DNA of 64,000 bases, from NCBI GenBank assembly GCA_030248215.1, contig JASANG010003119.1, positions 328,586 through 392,585 of the forward strand, given 5' to 3'. The position numbers and the translations under genes are program-made. A model generated the notes under the pieces. That model was not told the origin of the DNA. It searched no databases and saw only the letters and a list, made by a program, of their open reading frames with translations. This DNA comes from Enoplolaimus lenunculus (Eukaryota > Nematoda > Enoplea > Enoplida > Thoracostomopsidae). Shown one piece after another: positions 11,259 to 23,210 of the stretch (position 1 is the first letter of the stretch; the number at the start of each line of letters is the position of its first letter).

Positions 11259-11550
11259 TACTCATGTGTATATTTTCAATACAATGATGTCCATTTTCTG
11301 TACATATTACAAATTGGAGTATTACGTACGAATGTGATATAAGGTAAGTCATGCACATAAGTTTTTTGTGTTAAAATGACCGAATGTATCATGTTCCAGT
11401 TTAATATTAGGCGAAAAAATAACAACCGACCTCAGTTCTGAAATCTTTTGGTAAAACCCAAGATGTCACTAAGAAACACAGTTAGTACTAAAATTCCTAT
11501 GGTAACACAAGTACAAAGTGTAGTAAATACGTTCGTATACGTTTCAACCA
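11259..11550. other. Upstream flank of the SDR gene
   Basis: This should hold the SDR 5' untranslated region and promoter if exon 1 is the first exon. No TATA box or initiator could be assigned with confidence. Confidence 0.3.
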
Positions 11551-11936
11551 TGGTGGCAACAAAGGTTCGGATTCGGATTCGGCAAAAATTTGAGGTTCGG
11601 ATTCGTATTCGGTTGTGGAAAAGCCGAATCCAAAAGCCGAATCAACCAAAGTTCGGCAATATGTTTTTTCATTTTTAAGCAATTAAATTTTTGAATACCT
11701 TTCCATAAAAATCAATATTTTTTTATTTCAGGTGAGAAATCTCAGCACTGACGTCGGGACGAAATATATTAACGTATTAAAAGTCATACGTACGGCTGGC
11801 ATTGCGTTGATATACTGAAACAAATTATAGATATATCTGAAATTTGCAACATGCAGGATTCGAATTCGGCAAATTAGCATTGGATTCGAATTCGTATTCG
11901 GTCAAATCGTGGATTCGGTGCCACGTTGGTTTCAAC
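11551..11936. mobile_element. MITE, CGGATT-word family
   Basis: The left end GGTGGCAACAAAGGTTCGG is followed by repeated GGATTCGG words. The right end carries ATTCGAATTCGTATTCGG words and GGATTCGGTGCCACG. The core (TCAGGTGAGAAATCTCAG) is shared with 44519-44842. The better-preserved copy starts CAGGGTGGCAAC, a hAT-like end. Confidence 0.75.
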
Positions 11937-12561
11937 ATCTGACTCTGGTATGTTGAGGTATCCAGCGCACCCTGGTAAACAGAAAAACAGTCCAAAAACT
12001 GAGAAGACTCTATAAAATCAATTTATATATTTCCACGTATATACAATTCCACTAATATTCCACGATTTGACTCCGGTTCTACTACGTATATATTATTATT
12101 TTAACTCTCACGGTATAGCACTACATTTACAGATTAGCTCCCACGTGATACAGGAGCAGCACCCACGTGATACATTAAGATACCCACAACAGCTTTATAT
12201 TCTTCGAATCTTGCGGCTTAAAAGGAGGTTACTGAAAACTGAAATTTCACATCATCTTCTTTGCAATTTTCAGAGTAGAACTTTTTCTACTCCTTTCACC
12301 TTGGCCTGATACGCCGTTTCATACCTCAATATAAAGTCCCCTTAGTTTCTAACGAAAATATGTTGTACCAGGTTCACTTTAAGCAAGCCTCAAAGATCAA
12401 GCGTCAATTATGTCGAAAATCACGTAAAACAAAGGATTTCAACGCATATATTTTCGTGGACCATGAAATTTTACGATTAGCTAATTTATCTAAATTTGTT
12501 AAGCTTGTGTAGTATGTTGAAATGGTATATCGTTTTGGAATTTCCATTCTTCTTGGCAGCG
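11937..12561. other. Intergenic, nothing recognised
   Basis: No exon or repeat structure could be supported between the CGGATT element and the SINE tail. Confidence 0.35.
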
Positions 12562-12616
12562 TAAGCATGTGAGACATGCTTGTCCTGGTGCATATGCAAT
12601 AAATGCAGTGCACATT
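12562..12616 (+). mobile_element. SINE 3' tail fragment
   Basis: This matches the 3' tail of the full SINE copy downstream (12903-12961). Shared parts include TGCTTGTCCTGGTGCATATG and CAATAAATGCAGTGCACATT. It is a truncated copy directly upstream of another SINE. Confidence 0.7.
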
Positions 12617-12621
12617 GTGGT

Positions 12622-12961
12622 GTACGGTCGACAGATATAGTCGACAAAAAAGGCAGTTGGAGAGGCGGGCTACGTGGCGCAGTGGTAGAGTGCTCGCTTA
12701 AGGATCCATAGGCTGAGAGTTCGATCCCCGCTCTAGCCCGCTTTTCCAGCTGCTTAGTTGAAAGGTCTGATCCCGGTTCCTACCTTGACTGACATGGGGG
12801 CTGCGCCGTGAGCGCAATGGCAAATTGCCGCGCTATGAACACGGTACGCAGTCGAATATAGGATGGACGGTCAAGGGACGACCTTGTTGAAAATAAGGGC
12901 AGGTAAGCATGTAAGACTTGCTTGTCCTGGTGCATATGCAATAAATGCAATGCACATTGTG
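12622..12961 (+). mobile_element. tRNA-derived SINE, full copy
   Basis: The head has an RNA polymerase III box A, TGGCGCAGTGG (12675-12685), and box B, AGTTCGATCCC (12718-12728), with CGGGCTA and TAGCCCG as acceptor-like arms. The cloverleaf is imperfect, and the head continues into a unique body and an AATAAATGCAATGCACATTG tail. It is therefore called a SINE and not a working tRNA gene. A second head copy lies at 13886-14057. Confidence 0.8.
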
Positions 12962-13045
12962 TTACGCGTTTTTAATTTGGTGTGACGTGTGGCAGGTTAA
13001 TGTAAATGTCTCTAAATGTTCAGTGTTACAATTGTGTTTTGTTAA

Positions 13046-13735
13046 TAAAATGACGATGCAATCTCTTACATTTTCGGAAATACCGCAATCAAACCGGTGT
13101 CAGCTGTGAACGATTTATGAATCATGATATCTGCTGACTTCTCTTTCTCTGATCACTGCAGAAAAATAATAGCTAAAGCTTCGCTAAAAATCGGCTTAAT
13201 TCTGTGTACCTTTTCAAATAGAGAAATCAAATTTATGACCTCTTTGTTTGTTTCTCATGTTAGACCAATTTTGAAATATGCCAGTGTTATTTGGTCTCCT
13301 TTGAATATTCAAGATATTGATAATATTGAAAATATTCAACGTAGATTTACCAAAAGAATCAATGGACTACGTTATAAATCTTATTCTGATCGTCTTGTAG
13401 CCTGTAATTTACAGTCATTAGAACTAAGAAGAATTATATCAGACTTAATTATGGTCTATAAGATAATACATCATGATGTTGAACTTAGTTTTGATGAATT
13501 TCTCTTATATGCGCCTAGCGTGGGTACGAGAGGAAATAGTTATAAATTATATCCTAGATTAACACGAAAAAGTAAAATATTACAGTCATTTAATGTTAGG
13601 GTTGTTAATTTTTGGAACAGCCTTCCTGAAGAAACTGTATGCATCTCCTCTGTGAATAAGTTTAGAGACAGTCTATCAGCGAACAGTAATTTACTGGAGA
13701 GGTTTTTAAAGGGGCGGGCATTTAGAAACCAGTAG
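13046..13735 (+). pseudogene. LINE reverse transcriptase C-terminal relic
   Basis: The frame encodes the end of a non-LTR retrotransposon RT (Jockey/CR1-like). Visible are a thumb-like segment (SHVRPILKYASVIWSP), IQRRFTKRI, then YSDRLVACNLQSLELRR and VYKIIH, ending with NFWNSLPEETV. The homology starts upstream of the first Met: residues like YIFGNTAIKPVSAVNDL precede an in-frame TGA at 13118-13120, where relatives have Gly (DLG). From Met 13124 the frame is open for 203 codons to the natural stop. The copy is 5'-truncated. It ends in a TTTTTGTA-rich 3' tail near 13858-13884, as in LINEs with microsatellite-like tails. Confidence 0.88.
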
Positions 13736-13885
13736 GTTTATAGCCCGTGGGTACTGCGTGGATTAAGCGTATTAAGATAAATTTTTAATTATTTTGGCGT
13801 TTGCTTTGTTTACTTATTCATTCGTTTTAAATTATGATGGATAGGTCCACGTTTAATAAATTTTTGTATTTTTTGTATTTTTGTA

Positions 13886-14057
13886 CAATCGACACATATA
13901 GTCGACAAAAAATGCAGTTGGAGAGGCGGGCTACGTGGCGCAGTGGTAGAGTGCTCGCTTAAGGATCCATAGGCTAAGAGTTCGATTCTCGCTCTAGCCG
14001 GCTTTTCCAGCTGCTTGGTAAAAAGGTCTGATGTCCCGGTTCCTACCTTGACTGACA
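13886..14057 (+). mobile_element. tRNA-derived SINE, head copy
   Basis: Box A TGGCGCAGTGG (13936-13946) and box B AGTTCGATTC (13979-13988) are preserved. The copy matches the first SINE from TATAGTCGAC through CCTACCTTGACTGACA and then stops, so it lacks the body and tail. It abuts the T-rich tail of the LINE relic. Confidence 0.78.
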
Positions 14058-14874
14058 GGCAGTATTAGTATTTACCCCTTCTATCCAAAATTTATTGTGT
14101 ATTGTACAGTCATGGAATTATATATTTCTTCGTAAATTATTTGGCTAAACTGCTCACACGACTTGTGTTGTTGGTGGACCAGCAGACAGAATATCGTCGC
14201 TCATTCTAATTTAGTTGGACAAAAATGTTCTGATTCCCTTAGTTCTAATAGCCAGTGTAGCGAGAAACCAGACGTATTTTAAAATTCGGCGGTTTTTGTT
14301 TCAACCGGTCATGGTGTGGGCTTCACCCAAATGTCGGTCTGGGTTGTTGCTGCTGAACGCCAATTTTGCAAGCTAGTTAATAACACTTCAGGTAATTCTT
14401 AATACACTAGCTAAGATATTTGGGTTATGCAACTACCCAATTCAAAAAATTTGATATAACACTTAAGACTGAGAGCTGTGATTTCAGATAACTACATAAC
14501 TACTGCTTGAAGATCTAGGCAATACTAACTTCGCAATTGCAGCTTATAAATCTTCCTAAAACACAATACCAACTCCACTGTGTCTTAGTTTGAATTGCAA
14601 GTACATATTTTTTCACGGTTCTTTTGTAAAAGTTTCTTTAGATATCGTAAATAGATTTAGCAGATAACAGCCGTTTGGGTTATAAAAGCATCCCTTTATA
14701 CCCACCAGTGTTGTAGCTACGAACTGAGCTCTCTAGAAAGTACGAATGAAATTTCGTGACATCTTTAAGGTTTCGGTTACAGAAGCCCTATTCCTTGGGT
14801 CTGAAATTATAGCTTGCGTCAAGTTAAGTTCATTGCTGTTGCAAACTTACAAAATTTGTTGTATAGTCATTTGC
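14058..14874. other. Intergenic, nothing recognised
   Basis: AT-rich DNA with no supported exon or repeat ends. Confidence 0.35.
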
Positions 14875-15300
14875 TTAGATTAATTTTTGGCTTACTGGTG
14901 GAATATGCATCCCGTGAACAACTTATTTCAGTTAAGATATTGCTCTTTTGATTAGTTTTGCAGTCATCACGAGCAGCTAGTTAGAATTTAGCGATATTTA
15001 AAGATTTTGAGACAACAGCAAGCTAAAAGGCATGTTTTAACCGTCATCTTGTAAACATCTTCTCTGCAATAGATAACATCGTAGCTAGTATTGTTTACAC
15101 GGCAGAAATGGTGCTTTTAATCTTCTTCAGATTAATTTTTTGCTAATGGTGGAAATTGCATCTGGTGGGACACGTATTTGGGTTGAGGTATTGTCCCGTT
15201 GGTTAGTTTTTGCGTCATCACGAGAAGCTGTCAATGAATTTAGCGATATTTAATGCATTCGAGAACACATCAAGCAAAAAAGCTTGTTTTTGAAAACATC
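14875..15300 (+). repeat. Diverged tandem duplication, period about 253 bp
   Basis: Two units, from about 14875 and 15128, share segments in the same order: AGATTAATTTTT, TGGTGGAA, TTGCATC or TGCATC, GTCATCACGAG, AATTTAGCGATATTTAA, and GCAAGCTAAAA versus CAAGCAAAAAAG. Many substitutions separate them, so the duplication is old. Confidence 0.6.
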
Positions 15301-16162
15301 AATTCTGTTTATATAGTACTGTAGGTCGATTATCAATATGTACGAAGCAGGTACAAATGTCAATTAAGTTTGTTCATAATTTCTGTTAGTCCTGTAGTTG
15401 ATGATCAAAATAGATGCAGACACGGAAGTGTGGTGCAGTAATAAAAGTCCTCTTACATACATGTAGCTTGTTACTTTGAACCAGATGCGTGCGTGCTTTT
15501 GTACTGTTTAAGTAAAACTGCGGGCCATGCTGCTAAAGTTAATGGATGACCTTATTGAAAACTAACAGTGCAAAGCAGAACTATATTATACCAGTATCGG
15601 AGCACGAAATTTATACCGGAATCGGAACACGAAATTTATTACCGGACTCTGATCTGTAAATTTTCAGAGTCCATACATGTTTTACATACCCAATCTCGCT
15701 ATTTGTATTTAGTTTCAAAGTGCATATGTTTCAGAGTGCATGTTATTCATGTGAGCTGAGAACTGTTATAAGCACCGGTTTTTGCTGAAATTAACAGAAC
15801 AGCAGCTTAGTTTTGCGTATAACTGCAATGATACAGGTTAGATTTAGAAACGATGAGAAATTCCGACTCCGATTCTGGCCGTATGGTGTAGAACTTGTTG
15901 AAGATGCGAGTGGCGTTGTTTGGTAGCAGAACGCCTTCCTGCAGATTGCCTGAAGTTTCTAGTCGTTTCTACCTATTCTCGTTTTTAAATCACGGTATTC
16001 GGTTGAAAGTATTAAGGTCACTCAAGCGACGACCATAATGCAAGTTGAGCCAGTTAGCATATTGGTAAGAATGATTTGAACGTACTCTGCATGTGTAAGA
16101 TAATGGAAGAGTTGTATGCATATCGCGAGCATACTTGTCGACATCTTGTCGGTCATAAGGTC
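15301..16162. other. Intergenic, nothing firm
   Basis: Short GGTGTAGAAC-like and GCCAGTTAGC-like stretches hint at decayed tRNA-type heads, but no complete box A and B pair could be assigned. Confidence 0.25.
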
Positions 16163-16258
16163 GGTTGGACAGGCGCGATGCACGGCGCAGTGGTTGAACG
16201 TTGTCTAACGATTATTACAGATCGTGAATTTGAACCTTGCGCGCACCACCACAGATTT
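16163..16258 (+). mobile_element. Possible decayed tRNA-like SINE head
   Basis: CGGCGCAGTGGTTGAACG resembles box A and AATTTGAACCTTG resembles box B, about 55 bases apart, with GCGCG and CGCGC as a possible arm pair. It has diverged much further than the SINE at 12622. The call is weak. Confidence 0.35.
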
Positions 16259-16705
16259 TCGGCTGATAGTCCTTGTAGCGTTTTGAGGAAAGGATCTCAT
16301 GCTTGCGCACAAGGTATAAAATGTATGTAGGTACCTTAGTACCAGCCATTTTTGGCCTGAGTATACTAAGTTCATTTTTCACTTGATGGTCGAAATATTT
16401 GTCAGACTCAAAATGTCCTAATACTATTTCTTGTATCGAGAACATTAATTTCAATCTTAGTCCCAGTTTCAAGTTTTCTATTGCGACTACCATCCGTAGT
16501 ATAATACTACTCAACTGAAAATATCTGGCAAATCGTAATATATAAAGGTTATTTATCAGAATTTTATCAGGAATTACAGTAGGAAGCATGAACACAATCA
16601 GAAACTCACTTTTTCCACCGGAGCAGGAATTGCAATACATAATATGCTATTTTAATCGCATGTTTTACATGTATACATATTAAGCAGGGTGCTATCATAC
16701 GTAAT

Positions 16706-17070
16706 CAGGGATCGACCGGATATTAATTTTACCGGATGCCGGAATCAGAGCCGGATAGTGAATTTTGTATCGGAACCGGAGCCGGATGTTAACCGGATAT
16801 AGGATCCGAGAGTTGTGCAAAGTATGTATTTATGGATTTAATATTAATTTTTGGTTTCGATTTTTCATTCCATGTCAGTCTCCATTCATGAATTGCTCGG
16901 AATTGCAGTCGCTTTAAAGTATCTAGTATTTTGACGTGCAAAAACAGTTTTATGATATTTGGAACCACAACCACAAATATTCGGTATACGGTAGGTTCAT
17001 ACCGAAACCGTGTACGGATGTCGGATTTTACCGGATGTTAAACCGGATCCGGATATCAGGTCGATCCCTG
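16706..17070. mobile_element. hAT-like MITE, CCGGAT-word family
   Basis: The ends CAGGGATCGACCGGATAT and ATATCAGGTCGATCCCTG are near-perfect inverted repeats. CCGGAT words recur inside both ends. The length is 365 bp. No matching 8-bp flank was seen. Confidence 0.85.
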
Positions 17071-17077
17071 AAAATTA

Positions 17078-17429
17078 TCCCTGTATATACCCGCCGGGAT
17101 TCCTACAAATATTCAGTTCCTGTTCCTGACCGGAATTTTTACGGTTTTGTAGCAAATTTTTCATAACCATTTAATATTTGAAACTTTGCCAACTTTTTGT
17201 TTGAAAATTGTTATTTCGAAATGAATGTATATGCAGTTAGTTCAATTTCGTTAATAAACTGTTTCTAATTTGTATTCGCACAGCTTGATGATGAAATAAC
17301 TGAACATTCAGCTAAACCATTTTTTGGCAAGTTTTTTGAAAATCCAACAGTACTTGGGTGATGAAAATGATTATTTAAAATTCAGTTCCTGTTCCTTCTC
17401 CGGTAAAACTTAGTTCCTGTTGGAACCCT
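17078..17429. mobile_element. hAT-like MITE, GTTCCT-word family
   Basis: The right end is GTTCCTGTTGGAACCCT and the left end has decayed. The core (TTTTACGGTTTTGTAGCAAA) matches the copies at 21782 and 40089. It starts about 8 bp after the CCGGAT element ends. A CGGATT-family fragment follows at about 17540-17660. Confidence 0.7.
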
Positions 17430-17869
17430 CATATATATTATGCGTACGTATATATTACGGCAAGTTTTATTAGATTCTGGTGTGTTTTATTTACGTACGT
17501 ATTATTCGAGTACACGAGCCAAAATTACATTTTACTCGTGAGGTGGCAACAAAAGTTCATATTCAGTTTTGTAAAAGCCGAATCCAGCAAGCTTCCGAAA
17601 CAACGGTTTGTGTTTCTGAAACTGAATTGAAACAGACTAAATATGTTTTCGAATACTTTTAGGACTTGCGTCCGCGACTCGAACCTCAATCTATGTTTCC
17701 AACGAGTTCTGACTTTAATATTTCAAAATTCACACGTTTCTACTGCCTGCATATGTAAGATTAGTTGTGCTATTCCGGCATATCAAACAGTTGCAGTTAT
17801 AATTTGATCGGTTTGAAACTCGAATGTCTTTCTATTATATGTTTTTTATTTTTTTTTTTTAAATAGAAA

Positions 17870-17964
17870 AACACACATAACACCAACCACCAATCATGAA
17901 AAGTTCACCAAATCGACTGCGCAACGATGCATTTGAAAAGAGGAGAGGGCGGGCAGTCGTTAAT
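17870..17964 (+). other. Candidate exon with a 23-codon frame and strong donor
   Basis: A T-rich tract and TAAATAG are followed by a purine-rich leader and ATG at 17896. The frame MKSSPNRLRNDAFEKRRGRA runs 23 codons to a consensus donor, GTAAGT, at 17965. The layout looks like a first coding exon or a 5' exon with an upstream frame. No partner exon was found, and joining it to Mef2 exon 1 would not keep the frame. It could be a 5' exon of Mef2 or of an unseen gene, or chance. Confidence 0.25.
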
Positions 17965-19676
17965 GTAAGTCGAAGTTCAACTGGCTTGAATTAGTCGTTT
18001 TTAGACTGGAAGTATTGGTATAGCGTTTTGCGCCATAAGGGACCTTTGCTAATAATGCGTGCTTTTTAATGTTAATCTGCCAACGAAGCTAAATGTACAA
18101 TTGAAAAAATGAACACCGAGCATAGATTAATTGCATATACGTACTTTAGTTATAAAAAGTCAAGTATTGTATACGTATGCACTTATGCAGTGATACCGTG
18201 TAATTACGTACATTTCAAACTCAAAATATCGTTTTAATTTAATAAAGTGTTTTTGGGTTTGCTCATTTGAGGAAAGCCGGCAAACACGAAACATTGGATA
18301 ACGGTGTGCTACTTACGCTGTCATGACGGTCTTTTATTTTGAGAATTAGTTTCTGCTTGGGGTTTGGGCGCAACGAGCGACTGTGTTAATTTTGACAGTT
18401 TCCATGTTTGAAAAATGATTTAATATATCAAATGAGACCAAATACAGCGGAGTGTAGACGATTGGAGTCATTTGTATTATTTATAGTGGTCATTTTAATT
18501 GAACTTTGCTGTGTTGTTTTATTGTTGGACTTTTATGTTAGCAATTTTTAGATATATATATCACTATTACAATGTACGATTTTAGATATTATTTCGAGCT
18601 GAGCGCAGCGGCCATATCGCAGGTGTTCGGGTTCCAACAGAAAGTATATATCGCAGAAAACTGGAATATTAGAAGGAATTGATATTTTTTCACCCGAACA
18701 GCAACATGAACATGAATTGCAAATATATTTCATCTCGGAGTAACTGCTAATTCGTCTATGTTTTGCGTTCATTTTTCGTCTTAGTTGTAGAAAATATTCG
18801 AAAAATAACTTTGAAATCGAGGATTGTGCAAACGACACACATGACGATTTTTTAAGACTTAAATTTTATTTTTAAGCTGATTACCAATTTGTCATCAAAC
18901 CGCAACAGTTTGGGCTTCTGCGTCTTTCAATGCCAGAAGAACAGGAATAGGAATTGCATTTTTTGCGGTAATTTTGGTGGAACACTGGTTTTAAGCTTTC
19001 GGTGTGGAATCATGGATCGTGTGTTCAGTTGAAGAATTCTCGCGTAACGTACGTACGTAATAAGGTATTTTGCGAAAAATAAATACGTACGATAAAATAT
19101 ACTAGAACGCATATATACAAAGTCTAAAAATCTTATATATAACATGAGGCCTTGTTATGTATGCTTATGTATATCAGTGTGTATCTACGTAAACCACGTA
19201 TGTTTATATACATAAAAATGGTGCCGTGTTTTCTGCATGTTCCTAAGGGATTCACGTATTAAGCAACATTCAGTTTGGTATTATATTTGTTTTGACCAGC
19301 AGAGACAAGATTTACATCTGGTGTTCGGGAAGACATTCGCTTTTAAAATATAACGGAGTCGCATAAGGATTAATTTAATTAATAATCACGGTTTAGACGT
19401 ATATATTGTTCGTAGAATGTTTATACGTATGCATTTTTAAAAGGTTGTTTGTATGTTTTGTAAAAACTATGGTCATTGTGTGATGTTTTGCTGCTGAAAT
19501 ATTATGCGCGGAAGAATTTTTGCTTGCTTTCGTTGATTTGTTGAAATTTAGTGTTCGTAGTGTTTCCTTCCGTAATTTTTTCACAAAACAGTATGGTAAC
19601 AGTTCGTTTTGTGTGGATTTAATAACCAATATAATTAAATTAAAAGAATACACACGTATATACGTACGTATGTAGT
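17965..19676. other. Intergenic, nothing recognised
   Basis: AT-rich DNA with several TACGTAC words. No exon or element ends were supported. Confidence 0.35.
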
Positions 19677-20000
19677 GTCCTAAACAGCTATTAGTCTCAG
19701 CTGGCAAATAGGACGTCCCAAACGACAATCACTGTTCGGGGCAGCCCAAACTACTGGAATGCAGACTAATTTTGATTGGTTGCTCAGGTTTGACTATATT
19801 CGAGAAAACTGACTTGCACAGTGATTAACAGTCTAGCCTGAAGAACCAATCACAAATAGTTTGCATGCCAACAGCTGTTTGGTCTGTACAATACTCCAAT
19901 CAAAAGCAGTTTGTATTCCAGTAGTTGTTTGGGCTGCACCAACAGCAATTGCTGTTTGGGACGTCGCAGTTGCCAACTGGGGCAAATAACTATTCAGGGT
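19677..20000. mobile_element. Foldback MITE, GACGTCCCAAAC family
   Basis: The arms are inverted over about 80-100 bp each. The inner parts GGACGTCCCAAACGACAATC and GCAATTGCTGTTTGGGACGT are clear, and the outer parts (CAGCTGGCAA versus TTGCCAACTG) are more diverged. It has no coding capacity. Words like GCTGTTTGG also occur in the elements at 24551 and 34886. Confidence 0.75.
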
Positions 20001-21781
20001 ACGCAATATATGTACTAGTGAATGTGCATATAATGTATATGTTTTTGGTGCAAAGTAATGTATGGTAGATAATGATGTAGCTAAACGGTACATTTAGTTC
20101 CGACTCGTACTACTGATATTTGAGATATGTAAATGTCCCCCAAGATTTACAGAGTAGTGTGGTATATATGTATGCACACATTTTTACTTTCCAATCAAAA
20201 GGTGCCGCCCCGCCGCACTGAACGGTTCCCAGCGTTTCTATTAACCGATATTTATGCTGTTGGAAATTATTTTAAAGTTCAATATTTTTCATTAGCTTCA
20301 GCAACAATTCGTCGCTGTTTTAATAAAGAAAGCTGCATTAGCGAAATAATAATAATTTCAATTTAACATGATTCTCGTTGTTCGCGACCGTAGCAATTAC
20401 TTAAAGTGCTTAACAAATTGTGAGAAGTTATTGATAAAGTTTGAAGATGGTTTTGTTGTGTAAATCTTCATTACTTTAACTTTCAATATACGTATTATTC
20501 GCGTTTTACATTATTTGACACGTGTATAATATGTAGGTTTGCAATTTATTTGGCTATTGCAATTTTCATTATTATTTTATAGAGTTGGCTAGAAGCGAAT
20601 GAATTTGTGTTCGGTGAAGTGAATAGTTATTTGTCTTTCCGTTGTGCGATTGAAAAATGTATAAATATAGCGGTTTTGTGCGCTACAAGATTCAATTTAG
20701 TTCCGTTCGAATTAGAATTTACTTCTGTCGATAAAACACTAATGCCAACTAAAACAGAAACTGCAAAATTTAAGTAAAATGTTTATATTCGACTTCAAAT
20801 CTTGTTTTTGCTGCCCGGCCATGATTCGTACACGTCCTACTGAAGCAGAAAAACTTTTAACTAAACATCATTGTGTTCAACTTTGCAGCGTAAACGTGTC
20901 AATTTCATGTTGATATGGCGTTTTGAATATTCATATAATTGCTGAATGAGTATATATACGTATATTAGGTTATGTTTTGCATTTTGCCATCGTCCAATCA
21001 GCTGCCTCCAATTGAAAGTAGTCTTTTTTGTTGCATGTGTTGGCTGTCTTGAATAAAACCTGGCACTAGGTTAAATGCCAATTTCAGTGCCAAAAGAATT
21101 AGGTATTCTAATAATCTGGTAAAGAACTTCATAAGTAAAACTACGATTTGTAGTGTAAATGTTCTAAATTTAGCAGGGATATTTAAATTTAGCAGGGATA
21201 TTTTTGCAAATGATGATTTGTAGTTATATTGCTTAATTTTGCTCTAACGGTTGTGTCGGAATAATCATTGGTAACAAGGGCAGAAATAATTGTAGCATTC
21301 CTATAAAGAGCGTATTGTGCGTTTTTAGTTCATAGTTTTCGTTTATAATTTGTAGAACCGTGTGTACAACACGGAAAACATCCTGCCAGTGAGTTTATGT
21401 ACGTATATTGCCGTGTTATTTGAAAACATTTGGTTATTTCCTTTTAGGTATATACGTAATACAACGTACGTAATTGTAGGGGTTTTTTTGACAAAGGTTT
21501 GTCATAGTGCGAAAAATTTTAATTTCCACGTTGGTTTGCTATTGTAGCGCTAGTAGTGGTTTATTATAGTTCAAGAATGTACGTAGTTTATATGTCCGGT
21601 AAATTAGGTCTACATTTCCTGTAAAGCGGCAGTTATGGCGTATCCGTACTACGGATGTGTTATTTTTGGCACTCGTTAGAACAGGATAACGTGCGGTTGT
21701 GTTGGGTACAAATAGTTCAGGTGCTGTGGGTTTTAGTAACACTCGCACTAGAATAGAAATGCGTACCAGCTGTTATATATT
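20001..21781. other. Intergenic, nothing recognised
   Basis: No exon or full repeat was recognised. A 17-bp sequence, AAATTTAGCAGGGATAT, is duplicated in tandem near 21167-21201. Confidence 0.35.
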
Positions 21782-22128
21782 AGGGTTTAACCTGAATTCC
21801 TGTTCTGGCCGGCAATTCTGCACAAGTTTTTACGGTTTTGTAGCAAATCATCCATAAACATTTTAAGCAGTGAAAATTTTGTCTTTGAAAAATTGTTATT
21901 TTGAAATGAATGATTTCGCAATTAGTTCAATTTTGTGTTGCTAAGTACGTAGTTGAATTATAAATCTGATGTGTTTTCACAAAACTTGTGATAAAATCGT
22001 TTAAAATTCACTTGAGCCACTTTTTGGCTGGTTTACTAAAAACAAAAACAGTAATTCGATGATGGAAATGGTTTCAAATCCCAGTTCCTGTACCTGTTGC
22101 GGTAAAAGTTAGGCCCTGTTAGAACCCT
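21782..22128. mobile_element. hAT-like MITE, GTTCCT-word family
   Basis: The left end is AGGGTTTAACCTGAATTCC and the right end CCCTGTTAGAACCCT. The core is shared with 17078-17429 and 40089-40465. It is the first of four elements placed almost end to end. Confidence 0.78.
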
Positions 22129-22137
22129 GATGTATAT

Positions 22138-22528
22138 CAGGCTGCAACACGCATTCTCGTTCCGGCATTCCACCTTCGGGTCCCAGTTCCGGTAAATTTT
22201 CAACGGAAGTGAAAATTACTGTATTAAATTGTGATAAGTAGAAAGCAAGTATTTTAATAAGAAATGACGACAAAAGGAAAATTGATTTCATTATAGTATA
22301 TAAACCCTGACAATCGCCGAAACTTAGCCATCAAAAGTTGATTCTGCTTCAGTGCGTAATGAAAATTTAAAATACAGCAGATTAAGTAAATACGTATCTT
22401 CAACTAAGGTTATTTCAACGGCTGTATAACAAAATTAAAATTTAAAATTAAAATAATGTTTTCGGTGGCATGTACGGTAATTGTTTCAAATTTCGGTTCT
22501 GGTAAATTGTTATTACGGTTGCACCCTG
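22138..22528. mobile_element. hAT-like MITE, CAGGSTGCAAC ends
   Basis: The left end is CAGGCTGCAACACG and the right end ACGGTTGCACCCTG. GTTCCGG words lie inside both ends. It begins 9 bp after the previous element. Confidence 0.72.
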
Positions 22529-22531
22529 ATT

Positions 22532-22920
22532 CAGGGTTCCAACAGGAGTTAAATTTTGCCGAAACAGGAACATGAATTGAAGTTCTTTGCAGGAACGGAA
22601 CTGGAATTTGAAATAATATTTATTAGCGATAATTACTATTGGAGTTTTTAGAAAACTTGCTAAAAATGGGCTTAAGCGAATTGTCAGCTTTTTTTATCCC
22701 CAAGTTTTTGCGAAAACACATCAGAAACAGTTTACTATCAAAATTGAACTGATAGCAAAAACATTCATTTCGAAATAATTTATAAAAAACGTTTCCAATA
22801 TTCAAATGTTTAGAAATCATTTGCCACAAAATTTTAAAAATTCCGGTTCCTGCGGCTTTGAATGCAGTAACAGGATTTAAATTTTAATTCTCGCCGGAAC
22901 AGGAATTCCGGTTGAACCTT
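22532..22920 (-). mobile_element. hAT-like MITE, GTTCCT-word family, inverted
   Basis: It begins CAGGGTTCCAACAGGAG and ends CCGGTTGAACC, the reverse orientation of the copy at 21782. The core, read in reverse, matches that copy. It begins 3 bp after the preceding element. Confidence 0.75.
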
Positions 22921-22929
22921 TATACATAA

Positions 22930-23210
22930 TGCCGATTCTAACTTTAGTATACCATGCTTTAAAGAACTACATCATTATACGAAGACTTAAACCGTAACCA
23001 CCATAAATTATTATAATTTATTGAGAACCGTTCATTTAAGTTAATTTTTTCAAACACAAATACGACAGTGGTAACAGTTACCCTGATCGCACACTGATTT
23101 ACGCCAAGAAGTGAAATTGATAGCATTGCAACTGTACTGTTATGTGCAAAAAGTATCGGCAAAGAATCGGGTTTTTTTGCAGTGTCGATACCGTTTAATC
23201 GGCACATCCC
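22930..23210. mobile_element. CCGATG-word MITE, truncated
   Basis: The core and the right end TTTAATCGGCACATCCC, followed by TA, match the family at 7949. The left terminus is missing and the right-hand word array is shortened. Confidence 0.8.

Noticed and set aside
12669-12742. A functional tRNA gene
   Set aside because: Box A and B are good, but the stems pair imperfectly and the same head occurs again nearby attached to a common body, as expected of a SINE.
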